Shown: positions 11,007-23,369 of the stretch, one piece after another
Layout: every line of letters begins with the position of its first letter
Position numbering within the stretch: position 1 is the stretch's first letter
Source: Paralichthys olivaceus
Lineage: Eukaryota > Chordata > Actinopteri > Pleuronectiformes > Paralichthyidae
Length of the DNA: 64,000 nucleotides
Reading direction: 5' to 3'
Assembly (NCBI RefSeq): GCF_024713975.1
Contig: NC_091114.1
Span: 11,814,001-11,878,000, forward strand
Notes under the pieces: generated by a model
Database searches by the model: none
The model's input: only the letters and a program-made list of their open reading frames with translations
Told to the model about the DNA's origin: nothing
Position numbers and translations under genes: made by a program

Positions 11007-11980
11007 ACTAAGGGTGCACAGCAGTTCATATCACTGATGACTAAACCTTACCGATGTCCTCACCCTATCCCCTCTCCGTAACACACATCCACTGATATAC
11101 TCACACGTACACAACCACACTCTGCGGGACTTCCCGCTTCCTCAGAAATACACAACCCAGATAAACTTTGCAAACACAGATATCCAGTGTTTGATTTGTA
11201 TGGAATTGTGTAGAAGTGGCGGGAAATTACTGTATTGACAAGTTCCACTGAAGTGACAAAATAAGATAATCCTTTATTAGTGTGGGTAATGTGTCACATC
11301 ACAGATTAACTGAGTAAATACAGTGATGTTTTAAGTGTAACAACATTGCACGTATATTATATATTGAAATTGCATGGACAGAAAATTATTATTGCACAAA
11401 TTAGATTAAATTAATTGTAAACCTGAGTGCATTTGGTTTGTATTCAGAAATAAAAATGTTAGATATAATTCCATATCTCTCTGTGTTGCACAGTGGGATC
11501 CTTTTCATTCAAATTTGATATATTTATTTGGAAGCAATAAATATGATTCGATTTATGTGCATTAAACTTTGTGCTGCAGGACTTTTTGGATTTGTATGCA
11601 AAAATGCAAGTTTCAGGTTTATTCTTTGGAAAATACACAAAGAACTTGAACATTATCACAGCACTTTCTCTAACAATAACATGTTTACCTGCTGAATTGT
11701 AAGAGACCTCTTTAGGCCTTTAAATGCATGTAGTCAATATCTTTTAAAACATAAAACAACGGGGCAATTTAATGAATGAAATGATAAGAAACCAAAACAC
11801 TCAGTGTTTTTATAGACTTCTTAAACGTTTGCTAAACGTTCTGTCAGTGTAATATGACTCTACAAGTCGGGGTTTGGTAGCTCGACTCTCTCACATTTCA
11901 ACCCCTGCAGTTATTTTTCATTTTTTTCCATAAACCTGTCACATTTCCATTTCTTTCATTCCTCAGGCCTCCTCCGCTCA

Positions 11981-14900
11981 ATGAGAATGCCCGAACGAGT
12001 GAGTGACTTCCAGGGTCAGAGCTTTCACAAGCTGAGGCGTGACTGCCTGCGTCGGGGCGCGCTCTTTAAAGATCCCCTCTTCCCCGCCACTGCCCAGTCC
12101 CTGTTCTACAAACGGGAGCCTCCGCTGGGACTGACCTGGAAGAGGCCGAAGGTGAGTCGGTGTGACGTGGAGGGAGAAATGGGAGGATGGGGGATAATGG
12201 ATTGGAGGACACGTATTAAATTAGAAATGAATGCGAAATATTTTCCAGAGTCGCAGCAGTTCAGGCCTCTACTACAGAGTTATTTTAAACATCTAAATAA
12301 AGGGTCTCACTCAGCATGTTACATTTCCATCAGATTAGTTTAATTAAAGCACCTTCTATTATAGGACAGGCGTCAGGGAGTGAAACCTTAGCTCTGCAGG
12401 AGCAAGTGGAGCAGGCTGCTGACGGACCTCTATAGTGTGTTTGGGTGTGTTTGGGTGTGTGTGTGTGTGTGTGTGCACTTGACTTGAGGAAAGGCAGCAG
12501 ATATTTTAGTCCAGATGTTTTTAGCGCAGTGTTTAGATGGGTGTAGCTGTGTATAAGTGTTTATTGTGGCTACACTTAACCAAATGGCCTTTAATGGTGG
12601 TGTCATGCACTAGAATAAACACAGTGGAATGAGAAGATAAACCCAAGGTCAAATTATTTATTGTCCAGTGCAGATAAACAGGCTACTTGTTGTGTACGTT
12701 AAGAAAATGATCACTTTATAACAGAACAGTTTTTTTCATGTTTTGAGGAAATGCAGAAAAAACAGTAATTTCTAAGTTTTTTGTGTCACTTTTGAGATAT
12801 ACTGCAAATTTCACTGAAATTAAAAATGTCAAGTCAATATCACAATTTTCTCTCTGCTCTCCGTCAGTTTGTTGGTTCACATCCTTGGATTTCCTCGGTT
12901 TTGCTCCCTGATGTTTCCTGGTTTGTTCCTTTGGCTTCCTGTAGTTTTGTGAGTTTTATTCTGCCAGCAGCTTGCCTTATTAAATTCACATATTTGCTTT
13001 TTGTTCTGCTTCTTGTGTCCTGCAAACTGGAAACATGACACCAGCTGTATATGACAACAGCTCCTGAATCAAAAAACGAGAAGTTGAGACACACAGGAGG
13101 CAGAAACATTGATGGATTAACAAAAAGGCAAAAAGTTGTTGATTTAGTTAATTGATAATTAGGTCATTGTCTACAAATTCAGAAATGTGTTGTGTGTCAG
13201 TGGTGTTGTGTTCCTGATGCTTAACTCTGGTATTTGTCAGCGTTTATCAGCAGGGAGTTGGATGATAGTGTGACGTCCGTTGCCTCTAACACAACAAACA
13301 CACAAACATTAAACTCACACCAAACTCCGTCCAGTTCTCAATCTAGGTGGCCCCATGTGCTCATCTCCACTCAACATGAACTTAAAATCATCGTAGAGCT
13401 GGTTTAGAGTTACAGTGAAAGAGGTTATGACCACCAGGAGCGTATCGTGTGTGTGCGTGTGTGTGTGTGTGTGTGCGGCAGCAGTTCTGCGGTTACCTGA
13501 CTCTGTCCAAACTGAGATCAACAGGTCCCCACACACAAGATCTGTCTCCTCAGCAGAGCTCTGACACTGAATCAGCTCCCAGGACTCATAAAACACTGAG
13601 ACGCCGCTAACTGCTGCACTCATTAATCACACGGCTAATTCCACATCTTTGCTAATGCATCTGAAGTGATCAATATTTCATATGTCACTCATATCTACTT
13701 TTACTGAATGGCTTTTACATTTATAACTTTTATTGTTCTGTTTGGATGAAGCATTAATCTATTTTTTGTCTTTGATTTTAAATGTATTATCTGCTATTAA
13801 ATAATATTTGACTATTAATGAAGGTTTAGTAGTATTTAGTAGCTAAACAACCACATATTGATCTTTCTTCATCACAATCCAGGAAATATGTAAGGACCCT
13901 CGACTGTTTGTCGATGGCATCAGCACTCGTGACCTGCACCAAGGCAGTCTGGGTAACTGCTGGATGGTGGCTGCCATTTCCTGCCTGGCGTCTGAGCCAT
14001 CCCTGTGGAAAAAGGTTGAGTATTAGTCTTCTTTTCCTTCCTTGCCACTTGTTATCCTCTTCTTTATACCTTTACGTCTTTCTTTGTTCCTTCTTGTCGT
14101 CCTTCCCTCATCTCTCCATATCCCAGGTCATCCCTGACCACGTGGAGCAGGAGTGGAACCCCAAACGTCTCGACTTATATGCGGGAATCTTCCATTTCCG
14201 GTTCTGGCGCCTCGGACGTTGGATGGACGTGGTCGTGGATGACCGTCTGCCGGTCAGCGGGGACGGGGTGCTGCTCTTCTGCCGCTCGGCTACACCGCGA
14301 GAGTTTTGGAGCGCCCTGTTGGAGAAGGCCTACGCCAAGTGAGTGGCAGTGAAAAAGGCTGGTTGGGCTCCTTTGTGCCATCAACAAAAAACCTCCCAGT
14401 TATGCGGATATTTCTTTATTTACCACCTTAAACAATGACACTGTCATTTAACATTGGAGAAACTCCCAAGCAACACCTCAAATAACTGTCACAATAAGTA
14501 TGATCATGATTGCGTTAGTCAACCCCCTTTGGAGGTATAAGACACCAAGACTTAATGGGTCACTGTGCCACCCTCTTGGCTGCCTTCATAGGCTCAACGG
14601 CTGCTATGAGGCCCTGGAGGGAGGAAACACTGCAGAGGCCCTGATCGACTTCACCGGGGGAGTTTCAGAACCCCTCAGTCTGGATCGCGAGGCCCACATC
14701 CTGCAGAGGAGGACGTTCTTCCAGACGTTAGCCAAAGCCCACGAACGCAAAGCCCTCATCACCTGCTCCATACGGGTACGGCCTTCTGTCCTGAGAATGA
14801 ACGACTCTTTAGAAACTGGATGATGGGCTGAAATGTGTCACATCTCTCAGCCAGCAGAGGGGGAGACAGTGGAGTCGGTGTTGGACTGCGGACTGGTGCG

Positions 14901-17900
14901 AGGTCACGCTTACGGGATCACAGCAGTGAAGAAGGTGAGGCTGGGAGAGAAGCAGCTGAAGATGGGCGGGACGTCCAGACTCTTCATGGTGCGTATGAGG
15001 AACCCGTGGGGGACCACACACTGGACGGGTGCCTGGAGTCAGAGGTGAGGGCACAGTGAACCCTGCAGGCACCTCATCTCCCACATGTTAGGCTGCTGGG
15101 TACATTACACGTTTTGCAGGAGCTCAGGGAATTAAATCTCTACTGGCATTTAACGTTGTCAGACATTTTTAATAACATTTTACAACGCCACTGCAACTTC
15201 TTTGGACAATATGTGACATTTTACAATAGCCATGGAAATGTTTTACAAGGGGACATCTGCCATTTTCATTATGAAGCTCTGAGAAACTCTTGAAATGGCC
15301 AAAGCGGAGCCATAAAGATTTTCAGAAGTTGGAACACAGCTTGTATTTTTCATATGTCGTTTCCATCGTGTTGTACATTACAGCTTTGCTTTTTTTTGTC
15401 CAGCTGCCTTTGACTTTACCGGTATTGCACGCCCCCTGCAGGTCACAGCAGTGGCAGCAGATGAGTCGCGCAGAGAGGGAGAAGATGGGCCTCGTAGTTC
15501 GAGACGTTGGGGAGTTCTGGTACTTTTGTTTTTATTATTTCTACTAATTTATTTGCGTTCATCGTACATATTTTTGCTTCAACTTGTGTCGGTTTCCTCT
15601 CACTCAGGATGGATTTCCAGGATTTCTGTCACTACTTCACAGACGTGGTGGTGTGCCGGCTGGTTGAGAGAGCTCTGCTGTGGCCGAGCTCTCATTGGAG
15701 AGAGGTCCGCTGCTACGGGGAGTGGGCCCCAGCTCCTAACACCCCCGGGTCACCTCCATGTACCATCTCCCACACCAGCTACGAGTTGACCCCAGGGAAG
15801 AATAACATGAAACCTAGAGGGCCCGAGAAGCGCGGGAACAGGAAGGAGGCCCGGCTTGGGGAGAGCCAGCATGGGGGACGGAGAAGAGGAAGGCAGGATA
15901 GGGCTGTGAAAAAAGTGATGGAGGATGACGATGGGGGAGAGGGGGATGGAGGTTGGACAGCACAAGTGGATAAAAGGAGTCGGTGTGGAGGGTGCATCAA
16001 CCATAGAGAGACGTTCCTGCACAATCCACAGGTAGAAGTGGAAGTGTTTGAATCAGAGCAGAAAAACATAAGAAATGAACCTGGCTTTTTCTTCCTCGAC
16101 AGTTTATGTTTGAGGTCAGAGCCAAAGAGGAGGAGGTGCTGATCTGTCTGCAGCAGGAGGACAGGAGGGTACGCAGGAAAGATGGAGGAGGAGAAAACCT
16201 GCCAATCGGCTTTGAGGTGTTGAAGGTGAGCGATGACTTGTGGACCAGAACTTGCTTGTTTCTCAAATTCTGCAAAAATTCAGTGAATGGTGTCGTCTCC
16301 AGGTGGAGGTGAACCGCTGCAGCCGGGTGCAGTGTGTGGTGGAGCAGGCAGCCAGCTCCATCTACATGGACTCCCGTAGCGTAACGCTGAGGGCAACGCT
16401 AGCTACAGGCCGCTACGTCGTGCTGCCAACCACCTTCCTGCCGGGCGCAACCGGATGCTTCCTGCTACGACTCTTCTCCCATTCCCACGTCAGACTCAGG
16501 TGTGAAGAAAATGAAGCCAAAACATTTTGATCACCCCCTAGTGGCTGGCTGCTGTATACACCCTCCTTGTCTTGATATTATACAAAAATAGCACAAACAC
16601 TGTACTAAAGTGTGCAGGGAGGGTTAATGTACGATCCACACAAACCAATGTTGCTACTACGAGAAATCCAACTTACTTCCTGTGGTTTAGAGGATTTTAT
16701 CCAACATCTCTGAAGCTACAAACGTAAAATGCCATCTACAATTTTCACAGGACTATGTACTCTTATGTCGTTAAATTATAAAGTACTTATTAATAGAACT
16801 TATGTAGATTTGAAGTTGCTTTCATATCACGTATATACAAAAAGTAAAAGGTAAAGAAAAGTTCATTCATGTCGACAAATGTAATCGGTTTATATTTTTA
16901 TCAACACATTCTTCTTCTTTGTTCGGTTCAATGGGGCGTGGCAACCGTTGTCAAGGTGCCAAAGACAATGAATGAACACGTTTTGGTATCTTTTATTTCC
17001 TGCCAGATCTTCAGCTTCCCTCTGTTCTTTTTCAACCCTTCTTCTTCATGCAGGGAATTGAGGGAGGATTTGTCGCCTCCCTCTTTGTTCCAGTGTTTCC
17101 TACCTCAACCTACGGTGGTGACCACCGTCCATCTCCGCAGGGCATCAGGACTCAGTCCTCCGAAAGAGAAAGGTGACTCGGGACACATCTCCTGCATACT
17201 GACAGGTGTACAAATGAAAACAGGGCAGAAAAGAAAAGAAAAGAATGTTTTTATGTCAGTGGCAGGGGCATTTTGGTTTTCGGCTTGTTTGTCTGTCCAC
17301 ATTCTTGTCACCACAGTATTTCAAAAACATCTTGAGCGAATATCTTCGGTTTTGTCAAGAATGAGCCGTTTGGAACGTGGTGGTCAAAGGTCAAACTCGC
17401 TGAGGCGTCACAAAGCACATTTATGTTTTTTGAACTCTGGGTCTCAGGAACACCTGCAGAAACACGTTTCAAATTTGGTGAAAGCATTCACTTAAACTCA
17501 CAGATAATTAGAATTTCGTGGGCAAAGGTCAAAGTCAGTGGGACTTTACAAAACACTATACAAGTCTAACAAGTTTGTGGCCGCAGAGAGACGTGTCCTC
17601 TTGTTTCGTCCTCACAACTTCCTACACTGTTTACGCTCACAGCTCCAGATGTTTATGCCGTCGTGAGATGTGAGAACGACACCATCAGGACGCAGGTGTT
17701 CAAGGCGGAGGGAAACCCTGAATTCAACCTCCGAACCATCTTCTACAGGAGACACCCCGACACACACATCTCCATTGAGGTATTCACACACACACACACA
17801 TGCACACACACTGATAATAGAACACGTTCTAACGATCCTCATCTGAATCTGTTGTGTGCAGTTGTGGGGCAGAGGTCTCCTGTGGGACTCGCTGCTCAGC

Positions 17901-18038
17901 GTCGCTCGTCTCCAGACGACGGAGTCTGAGAGGACTCGGAGTCATGTGATTGATCTGCGAGGCGACCAGTCCGGCTCGGGATGCCGAGGTTGTGTCCACG
18001 TTGAGACGTCCTCCAGCGTCTGCCTCACCGACTTGTGA
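11981..18038 (+). CDS. capn5: Calpain-5-like cysteine protease
   Basis: Twelve coding exons: 11981-12151, 13883-14014, 14127-14338, 14592-14775, 14851-15044, 15442-15519, 15608-16031, 16103-16225, 16303-16499, 17054-17172, 17649-17779 and 17862-18038; 713 residues. The papain-like core has all catalytic residues: Cys83 in GNCW, His252 in GHAYG and Asn284 in RNPWG. This argues against CAPN6, which lacks the cysteine. The C2-like domain III ([35 protein letters not shown]) and the C-terminal C2 domain of the CAPN5 type follow; there is no EF-hand domain. Starting at the second Met (11987) puts the catalytic Cys at 81, as in human CAPN5, and has A at -3, so it may be the true start. CAPN5 has about 640 residues; the excess is a charged insertion in exon 7. 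Fish have several CAPN5 copies and which one this is was not determined. Confidence 0.93.
12454..12475. repeat. (GT)n microsatellite in calpain intron 1
   Basis: Short GT tract following two copies of a TTTGGGTGTG unit. Confidence 0.9.
13447..13475. repeat. (GT)n microsatellite in calpain intron 1
   Basis: GT tract with one GC interruption. Confidence 0.9.
15740..15977 (+). other. capn5: Insertion-coding part of calpain exon 7
   Basis: About 75 residues (roughly 369-447) sit between GEWAPAP, the end of the protease core, and [12 protein letters not shown], the start of domain III. Human CAPN5 joins these with about ten residues. The insert begins with a Ser/Pro-rich part, then a basic Gly/Arg/Lys stretch ([10 protein letters not shown]), then an acidic stretch ([12 protein letters not shown]). 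The DNA is purine-rich and open with no stop. An unrecognised intron is possible but no good donor was seen. Confidence 0.7.
16534..16580 (+). repeat. Short repeat remnant (CCCCCTAGTGGCTGGCTGC type)
   Basis: Shares the CCCCCT(A/G)GTGGCTGGCTGC core with the copy at about 61739, and GGCTGCTG with the copy near 44115. It is a fragment of a common fish interspersed element, in calpain intron 9. Confidence 0.5.
17255..17545 (+). repeat. Diverged interspersed repeat in calpain intron 10
   Basis: Contains TTTGTCTGTCCACATTCTTG, ATCTTGAGCGAATATCTTC, GTGGTCAAAGGTCAAAC and AATTTGGTGAAAGCATTCAC, phrases of the same repeat family as 10530-10690. Its nuclear-receptor half-sites have decayed. Confidence 0.5.
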
Positions 18039-18106
18039 CAGCATCGCCCAGTTGCCCTGGTAACTACATAACAAGCCATGGCAACCATCATCTTCCCTGC
18101 TGCCAA

Positions 18107-18112
18107 AATAAA
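18107..18112 (+). terminator. capn5: Polyadenylation signal of the calpain gene
   Basis: AATAAA 69 bases after the calpain stop codon, followed by a T/GT-rich stretch (CTTTTTGTGTGTTG) suited to cleavage-factor binding. Confidence 0.75.
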
Positions 18113-18129
18113 ATCTTTTTGTGTGTTGT

Positions 18130-19600
18130 TTTAATATTTATTAATCTTGTCATCATTGTTTTCTCCTTTTTGCTGTAATATTTATTTCCTGTTGTTTCCA
18201 TGTTTGCATTTTGATTAAATGATTAAAAAAACCTCTTTTCATATCAATGTCACAAAGTTTTTTGGGATATTTGAACCCAGTTGAATAATAAAACACATCA
18301 ACAGAGGTATTTCAGGAATGCGTTCACTTCGGCCTTTAGCTCAGAGAGGTGTTTCGCAAGAGACAGGTTTGTTTACTCACTGCTGCTGACGTCTGACAGC
18401 TTTGTCTCTGAGAGTGATTAGAAAAGACCCGGTCAAACCGATAATAGACTTTGATTCTGTGAGGGTAAATAGAAATATATATATAAGTTTAAATTTCACA
18501 CCTGACTTCATTCGATATGTTCTTCACAGTAGGAGACTTGTTTTGCATTTTTGTATATTTTATATTTTTTATTGATGCACTGACATAAGCAGTTCATATA
18601 ACGTTATAAAATAATTTGTCCACTCTGCTCTCTATCAAACAACTTTCTGTCCGGACGCTCTGAGCCAAGTCCACACTTCAATACACACTCTACAAACTAG
18701 AGATAAACGGCGGCGACTTATTCAACTGTTCTCGTTTCTGATTTGACTGCATTTGTTTATCAGGAGGCTGAGGCTGTTACTGAGTTCTGCTACAAAGTGA
18801 AGGATCTGAACATTCCTCACTTGTGACAGAAGAATTCAACATGTTGCAAGTCAAGGTTTTACTCACTATGACTGTGTTTAGTACTCACTACTTTTATTTA
18901 TTCTATGTTACCATGTCAATCAATTATAATTCACTCACCTTTATTTTTATGTGTTTCGACCCACGAAAAGGAAATATTTAACATTTTGGACTACAGACCC
19001 ATGTTAATTGAACTTTTTCCTTGATGGATAAGTAAATACATTTGCACTCTTTGAATAAATCAATTCCTGTTTTAGAGAACACAAGGCGTTTTATCAGAGG
19101 ACAAAGTTTTATTTATTCAATTTATTTTATTGTACTCAAGCTAACTTTTTTTCTATATCTTTTATGTAGTAATACAGTGTTCATTTTACATTTTGCACAT
19201 TTTGTAATCGTCATGTGTGATTGCTTTACAGAATTTTCTACAATATGTAATAAAGAGAAAAAACTGTGTGCAGTAGCCTACACAATTCAGACTATAGCTC
19301 GCAAAACAATTCCTGTTTTAGATCATTTAAAAGCATAATTTGGGGATTTGATGGAATCGATTGTTCTGCTCCTTTTAGCCCCAAAAAAACATTTATTTAT
19401 GAGGATAAATTCATAAAGAAATGAATGAAATAAGAAAGATTTGAAAAAAGTCAATCTTACTCATTTGTATTTTATTCTACTGGATTTAACTTGATGCATG
19501 TTTTCTGTGTATATGTTCTTAGGGTTCATTCCACAGACATTTTTGTGATGATGTTTGATTTCCATGTTCATACAAAAAATGTTTTCAAAAAACATAACAC
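18130..19600. other. Intergenic region between calpain and tmem272-like genes
   Basis: AT-rich DNA with no recognisable exon, RNA gene or long repeat. The longest open frame (19042-19338) has no family resemblance and lies in T/A-rich sequence. Confidence 0.6.
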
Positions 19601-19614
19601 CCTTTTTATCAGCT

Positions 19615-19740
19615 GACCGCGTGAGCGCGCCTCCTCCTCCTCCTCCTCCTCCTCCCTTCCTGTCTGTGCGCGCTCCCGTCAGGTGCAGTTTTGCCCTGTG
19701 CGGGGCGCGGTCCCGTCACTTCTGCAGCCGGAGACAGCTG
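19615..19740 (+). promoter_or_regulatory. CpG-rich promoter and 5' non-coding exon of tmem272-like gene
   Basis: A GC- and CpG-rich stretch with a (CTC)n run at about 19629-19655 ends in GACAGCTG at 19740, followed by the strong donor GTGAGTG. The next exon begins at 20996 after CCTCTGCAG and holds the start codon. Transcription probably starts inside this island. Confidence 0.55.
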
Positions 19741-20305
19741 GTGAGTGTTTGGACACATCGACTGAATTTAATGCAACTAATACTGAGTTATGTGCAAAGT
19801 GGACGGGTCCGGACGAAACCCATTATCGGACAGTAGAAGTTGGTTCTGTGTCTCTGGTGTGTTTCCGGTAAAATAACAGAAATAACGAGACGTTTTCTCA
19901 CATCAGGTTTGACAGCTTCAGTTTCAACTTGACACAAGTTGGACTGAAACAGCCTGGACCCATTTCTGTGTGATTTGCTGCTTGTTGTTGTTGTTAATTC
20001 GCCATAAACTACAAAACGAAACTAAGACAAAAACGTGTAGCAGAGATACATCAATATTGTTTAAGTTTGAATAATATTAAGAGAACTAGTGTGTGTTTTA
20101 GCCTCAAACTAAAACAGTGTCAGTCAGTGTTCTATGTTTTTATCTGTCTGTTTTTTAGCTTCACACTTTCTTTAATTCTCTTCTCAAGTATTCTTCATTT
20201 TTGTTATCTGTGTTTTAGATAGATATATAGATAGCTGACTTTATGTCTATAACAGTTAAAATGATAGACAACCTGTCTGTGGTTTAGCCTCAAAATCTTG
20301 TCAGT

Positions 20306-20311
20306 CTATCC

Positions 20312-20346
<35 letters not shown>

Positions 20347-20370
20347 CATCTATCTATCTATCTATCTATC
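20306..20370. repeat. (TATC)n microsatellite
   Basis: Tetranucleotide TATC tract with two CATC interruptions, in tmem272-like intron 1. Related short TAGA stretches lie at 20215-20232 and 20420-20435. Confidence 0.95.
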
Positions 20371-21019
20371 ATTTTCTTTAATTCTCTTTAATTGTGTTAC
20401 GTCTGTTGTTGTTGTGTGTATAGACAGATAGATAGACAGAAAACTAGCTTCACACCTTCTTTAATTCTCTGTGTTGTACACTTGTGTGTATAGGTATATT
20501 AAGTTTTACCTTCCCACACTTTCTCTAATTCCCTTGTGTTGCGTGATGTTGTGCACAGGTTGCTTCTTGTCGCTGCTCTTCCTGTATTGTTGGTGTGACT
20601 GGCTCACTGTAGGAATGCAGGCAAACTGCTTGTCCGTCAGTCGATAAGTAACTGTAGTGTCCCAACTGTGTCGCCCTGTGTGTCGATGGGGCAAAAGTCA
20701 AAGTACATGTCAAAACATTTCAAATTAAATTAAAGATGGCTTCAATTTTTATTTTTTTCCCAAGTTTTGCTCCAAATGTGCAAGATGGCTTCATTTCTGG
20801 ATAGTGGGAACGTGGCGTCCATCTTCATACGCAGTCTATGGCTTAAAGTTAACATACTAATATGCTAACCCTAGCTCGGTCGTCCCGTCTCATCACCTCA
20901 TGATATAGAGTCTGCTCTGAAGTTACTCTGTTTATTGAAAGTGCCCCAGAGTTCAAGTTTAAAATTTATTCTCAGGTGTTTGTCTTCCTCTGCAGGTCGG
21001 AGCCCTCGTCACTGATACA

Positions 21020-22754
21020 ATGTCAGGTCTTATACAACGCATCCCCCGCCCTCCTAAACCGCAGGGACCGGTACTAGGTGAGATCACACACAACTGTGTC
21101 TCAGTTTAATAACGAGGCTCGAGAAAAGAAGCAAGAGTTGACGATTGAATCTATTTTTTTCTTCTTTCAGGATGTTCAAAGTTTTTCGGTTGCATCATTC
21201 CCGTTGCTCAGATTGCAATTGGTGAGTGAGAGATTTGTTCGAGTATCTGTAGCGGTGAAGCTGCATTTTCCTGATGAGTATGTGGACTGACATGTCTCTT
21301 GTCTCTGCGTCCACCAGGGTCAGTGTATCTGGATGACTGTCCGGTGCAGCCCTACATCCCCATCTATTTGATCGTGTCGGGGGTTTTCGGCCTGATGCTG
21401 GCGCTGCTCTCCTGCCTGCCCTGCACCCAGCAGCCCACAGATGGCAGCACCAACCCTCTCAGTCGACTCTGCGTCTTGTGGAACTCAATGACGTCTTGCT
21501 TCCTCTTCTGCTGGTTCATCGCCGGTGAGTTTTAAGAAGCGGTGGGGAGGCGAATGAGCCGACAGACAGGGAAACCAAACAGGGGAAGTGCAGTGGTTGG
21601 CTCAGGTAGGGTAACCCAGATGTCCCTCTCCCCAGCCAGGCTTTCCAGATTTTCCCGGGGGGAACCCGATTAGTTCTCAGGCCCGATGGGATATGTAGTC
21701 TACCACTGCGTGCTGACGTCACCCCTCGTCTGAACGCTCCAGACGTTTTCCTGTTGTTGTGAACGCATCTGACGCGGACAGTCTCCCGCTGCGTTCTTCA
21801 TATGTGAAAGGCAAAATCTGGAAACTCTGCAGTTCATGTATGAAAACAGCCGCAGTTCCACGAGTGGTTAAAATCTCAATTTAAAACTATACGTCTCAAT
21901 GGTCTTTTAATTTATTTTTTTTTATAAACCCTCCAGTTTTTTTCCTATGATGAATACCCTGGGGTATAAGTGCAATAAATCACTACATGGAATCCTGATC
22001 ACTGATAACAGGAGCGGGAATTATTTCTTCCATATGATTTATTTAGAGGTTCACAGGAAATCACATCCTCACTTCCTTCAACGGAGGCGCACCAGTTGGA
22101 GAATCCACACACTGCAGACGCATGTTTGAACCACTAGATGTCAACCTTGTGTGCCAGACATCTAGATTGACTTATTTACGCATTATATTGTGTGAATAAG
22201 CTTCAGCTTCATTTGTCACTCGGTCAAATGTGACCTGAATCAAGTGAGTTCAACCTTCACAGAAGCAAAAGGAAGTAAAAATGTCCTCCTCAGGTTATAA
22301 GGCTGGATCCGACACAGGCGTCTCCTTATTTGATTTTCTTATACATGATATGACTTGTGATGAATAAACAAATGCTTAAGTATCCAGTGTTAAAGTCTTT
22401 CTGCTCTGGGTTCGCTGCTAATATACAGTTAAAGGTCAAAGGTCACAATGACCTCATGAGTCTGGAAAACAAACGATTCATTTCCAGTTCTCTCTCCTTG
22501 TGTCATAAAACCATTCACGGAATATCTCTTATTTCTTTTTTTCAGGCAATGTGTGGATCTACTCTATTTACGAGCCTGAATACACCAATAACTCAACGAA
22601 CGTGGACCATTACTGCAACAAGACGCTCTACTTGTTTGCCTTCTGGATCACAAATTTGGTCTACATCCTGTTCGGCCTGATCCTGGTGTGCGGCTGCTGC
22701 GTCATGTTCTGCTTCTTCCTGTGTGGCCGAGCCGACGCCGACGACCACATTTAG
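21020..22754 (+). CDS. tmem272: Transmembrane protein 272-like
   Basis: Four coding exons, 21020-21077, 21171-21221, 21318-21524 and 22546-22754, give 174 residues. The start ATG is the first in exon 2 of the transcript, preceded by ATACA. Four hydrophobic segments are visible at about residues 25-42, 52-72, 88-108 and 135-166, separated by a short Cys-containing loop after the first and a longer loop with two N-glycosylation motifs (NNST and NKT) before the last. The N-terminus is Pro/basic (IPRPPKPQG) and the C-terminus acidic (ADADDHI). Fish TMEM272-like proteins share this length and the DDCP..PYIPIYLIV and NVWIYSIYEP blocks as I recall them. The biochemical role of the family is not known. 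The paralogue cannot be fixed from the sequence alone. Confidence 0.85.
22425..22460 (+). repeat. Repeat fragment with oestrogen-response-element palindrome
   Basis: GTTAAAGGTCAAAGGTCAC followed by AATGACCTCATGAG, in tmem272-like intron 4. Positions 22440-22454 are AGGTCACAATGACCT, a perfect IR3 of the AGGTCA half-site, preceded by a further AGGTCA one base upstream (DR1). Confidence 0.55.
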
Positions 22755-23348
22755 AGACTTTGCGGGACGTGCGTGTCTTCTGCGTCATGTTAGGTTTTTT
22801 TGTCGCACAAGTAGCGAGGCTGCAAGTATCCGCTGAATGAGCTGAACATTCCTATTTAACTCACTGGAATTATGCTGTAAAAACGATGGAGAAAACTGTT
22901 TAGCTGTGTGAGAGGCACATCGTGTGCAACAAGACGAATCAGTTTCATAACCTCTGTTTTGGCAGCTCTGATACAGATTTTAACACTGATTATAAATAAT
23001 GATTCCTAATCACTGAGCCCTCCCTCACTTGTCTTTCCCAATATGATTTGTTTATTATTCAGCCAGAAAATTATTCTCAAGCTTTGTACATGATGAGATG
23101 ATGAAATGTCTGTTCTGTGTGTATTCATTTCAATCATAAAACAAACTAATTTAATTCACTGTACTCCTCAGTTTCCCCCCCATGGTTTCTTACAGGCCAA
23201 AAACCCACATATGTTACCATGGTCAACTTAGTTCGGGGGTTTGATTCCATTTTAGAAAAATTGAAGATGATTGCGATGAGTTTTTAATTGTTGTGGAATG
23301 TATCTTTGAATGAATTATTAAATGTATACTTGAAGTTGATGAAATTTA

Positions 23349-23354
23349 AATAAA
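23349..23354 (+). terminator. tmem272: Candidate polyadenylation signal of tmem272-like gene
   Basis: AATAAA about 600 bases after the stop; a second AATAAA follows at about 23364. No closer canonical signal was seen. Confidence 0.5.
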
Positions 23355-23369
23355 TTATTGGAAATAAAA

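Larger units (their letters stand above)
7770..11966. other. Non-coding region upstream of the calpain gene
   Basis: No conserved coding exon was seen on either strand. It contains four (CA/GT)n tracts, a purine-rich stretch at 8845-8922 and a fish repeat remnant at about 10530-10690. Good splice-site pairs suggest 5' non-coding exons, listed separately. The rest is AT-rich sequence without recognisable features. Confidence 0.6.

Noticed and set aside
20306-20370. CRISPR-like array or tandem regulatory repeat
   Set aside because: It is a plain TATC tetranucleotide microsatellite without spacers.
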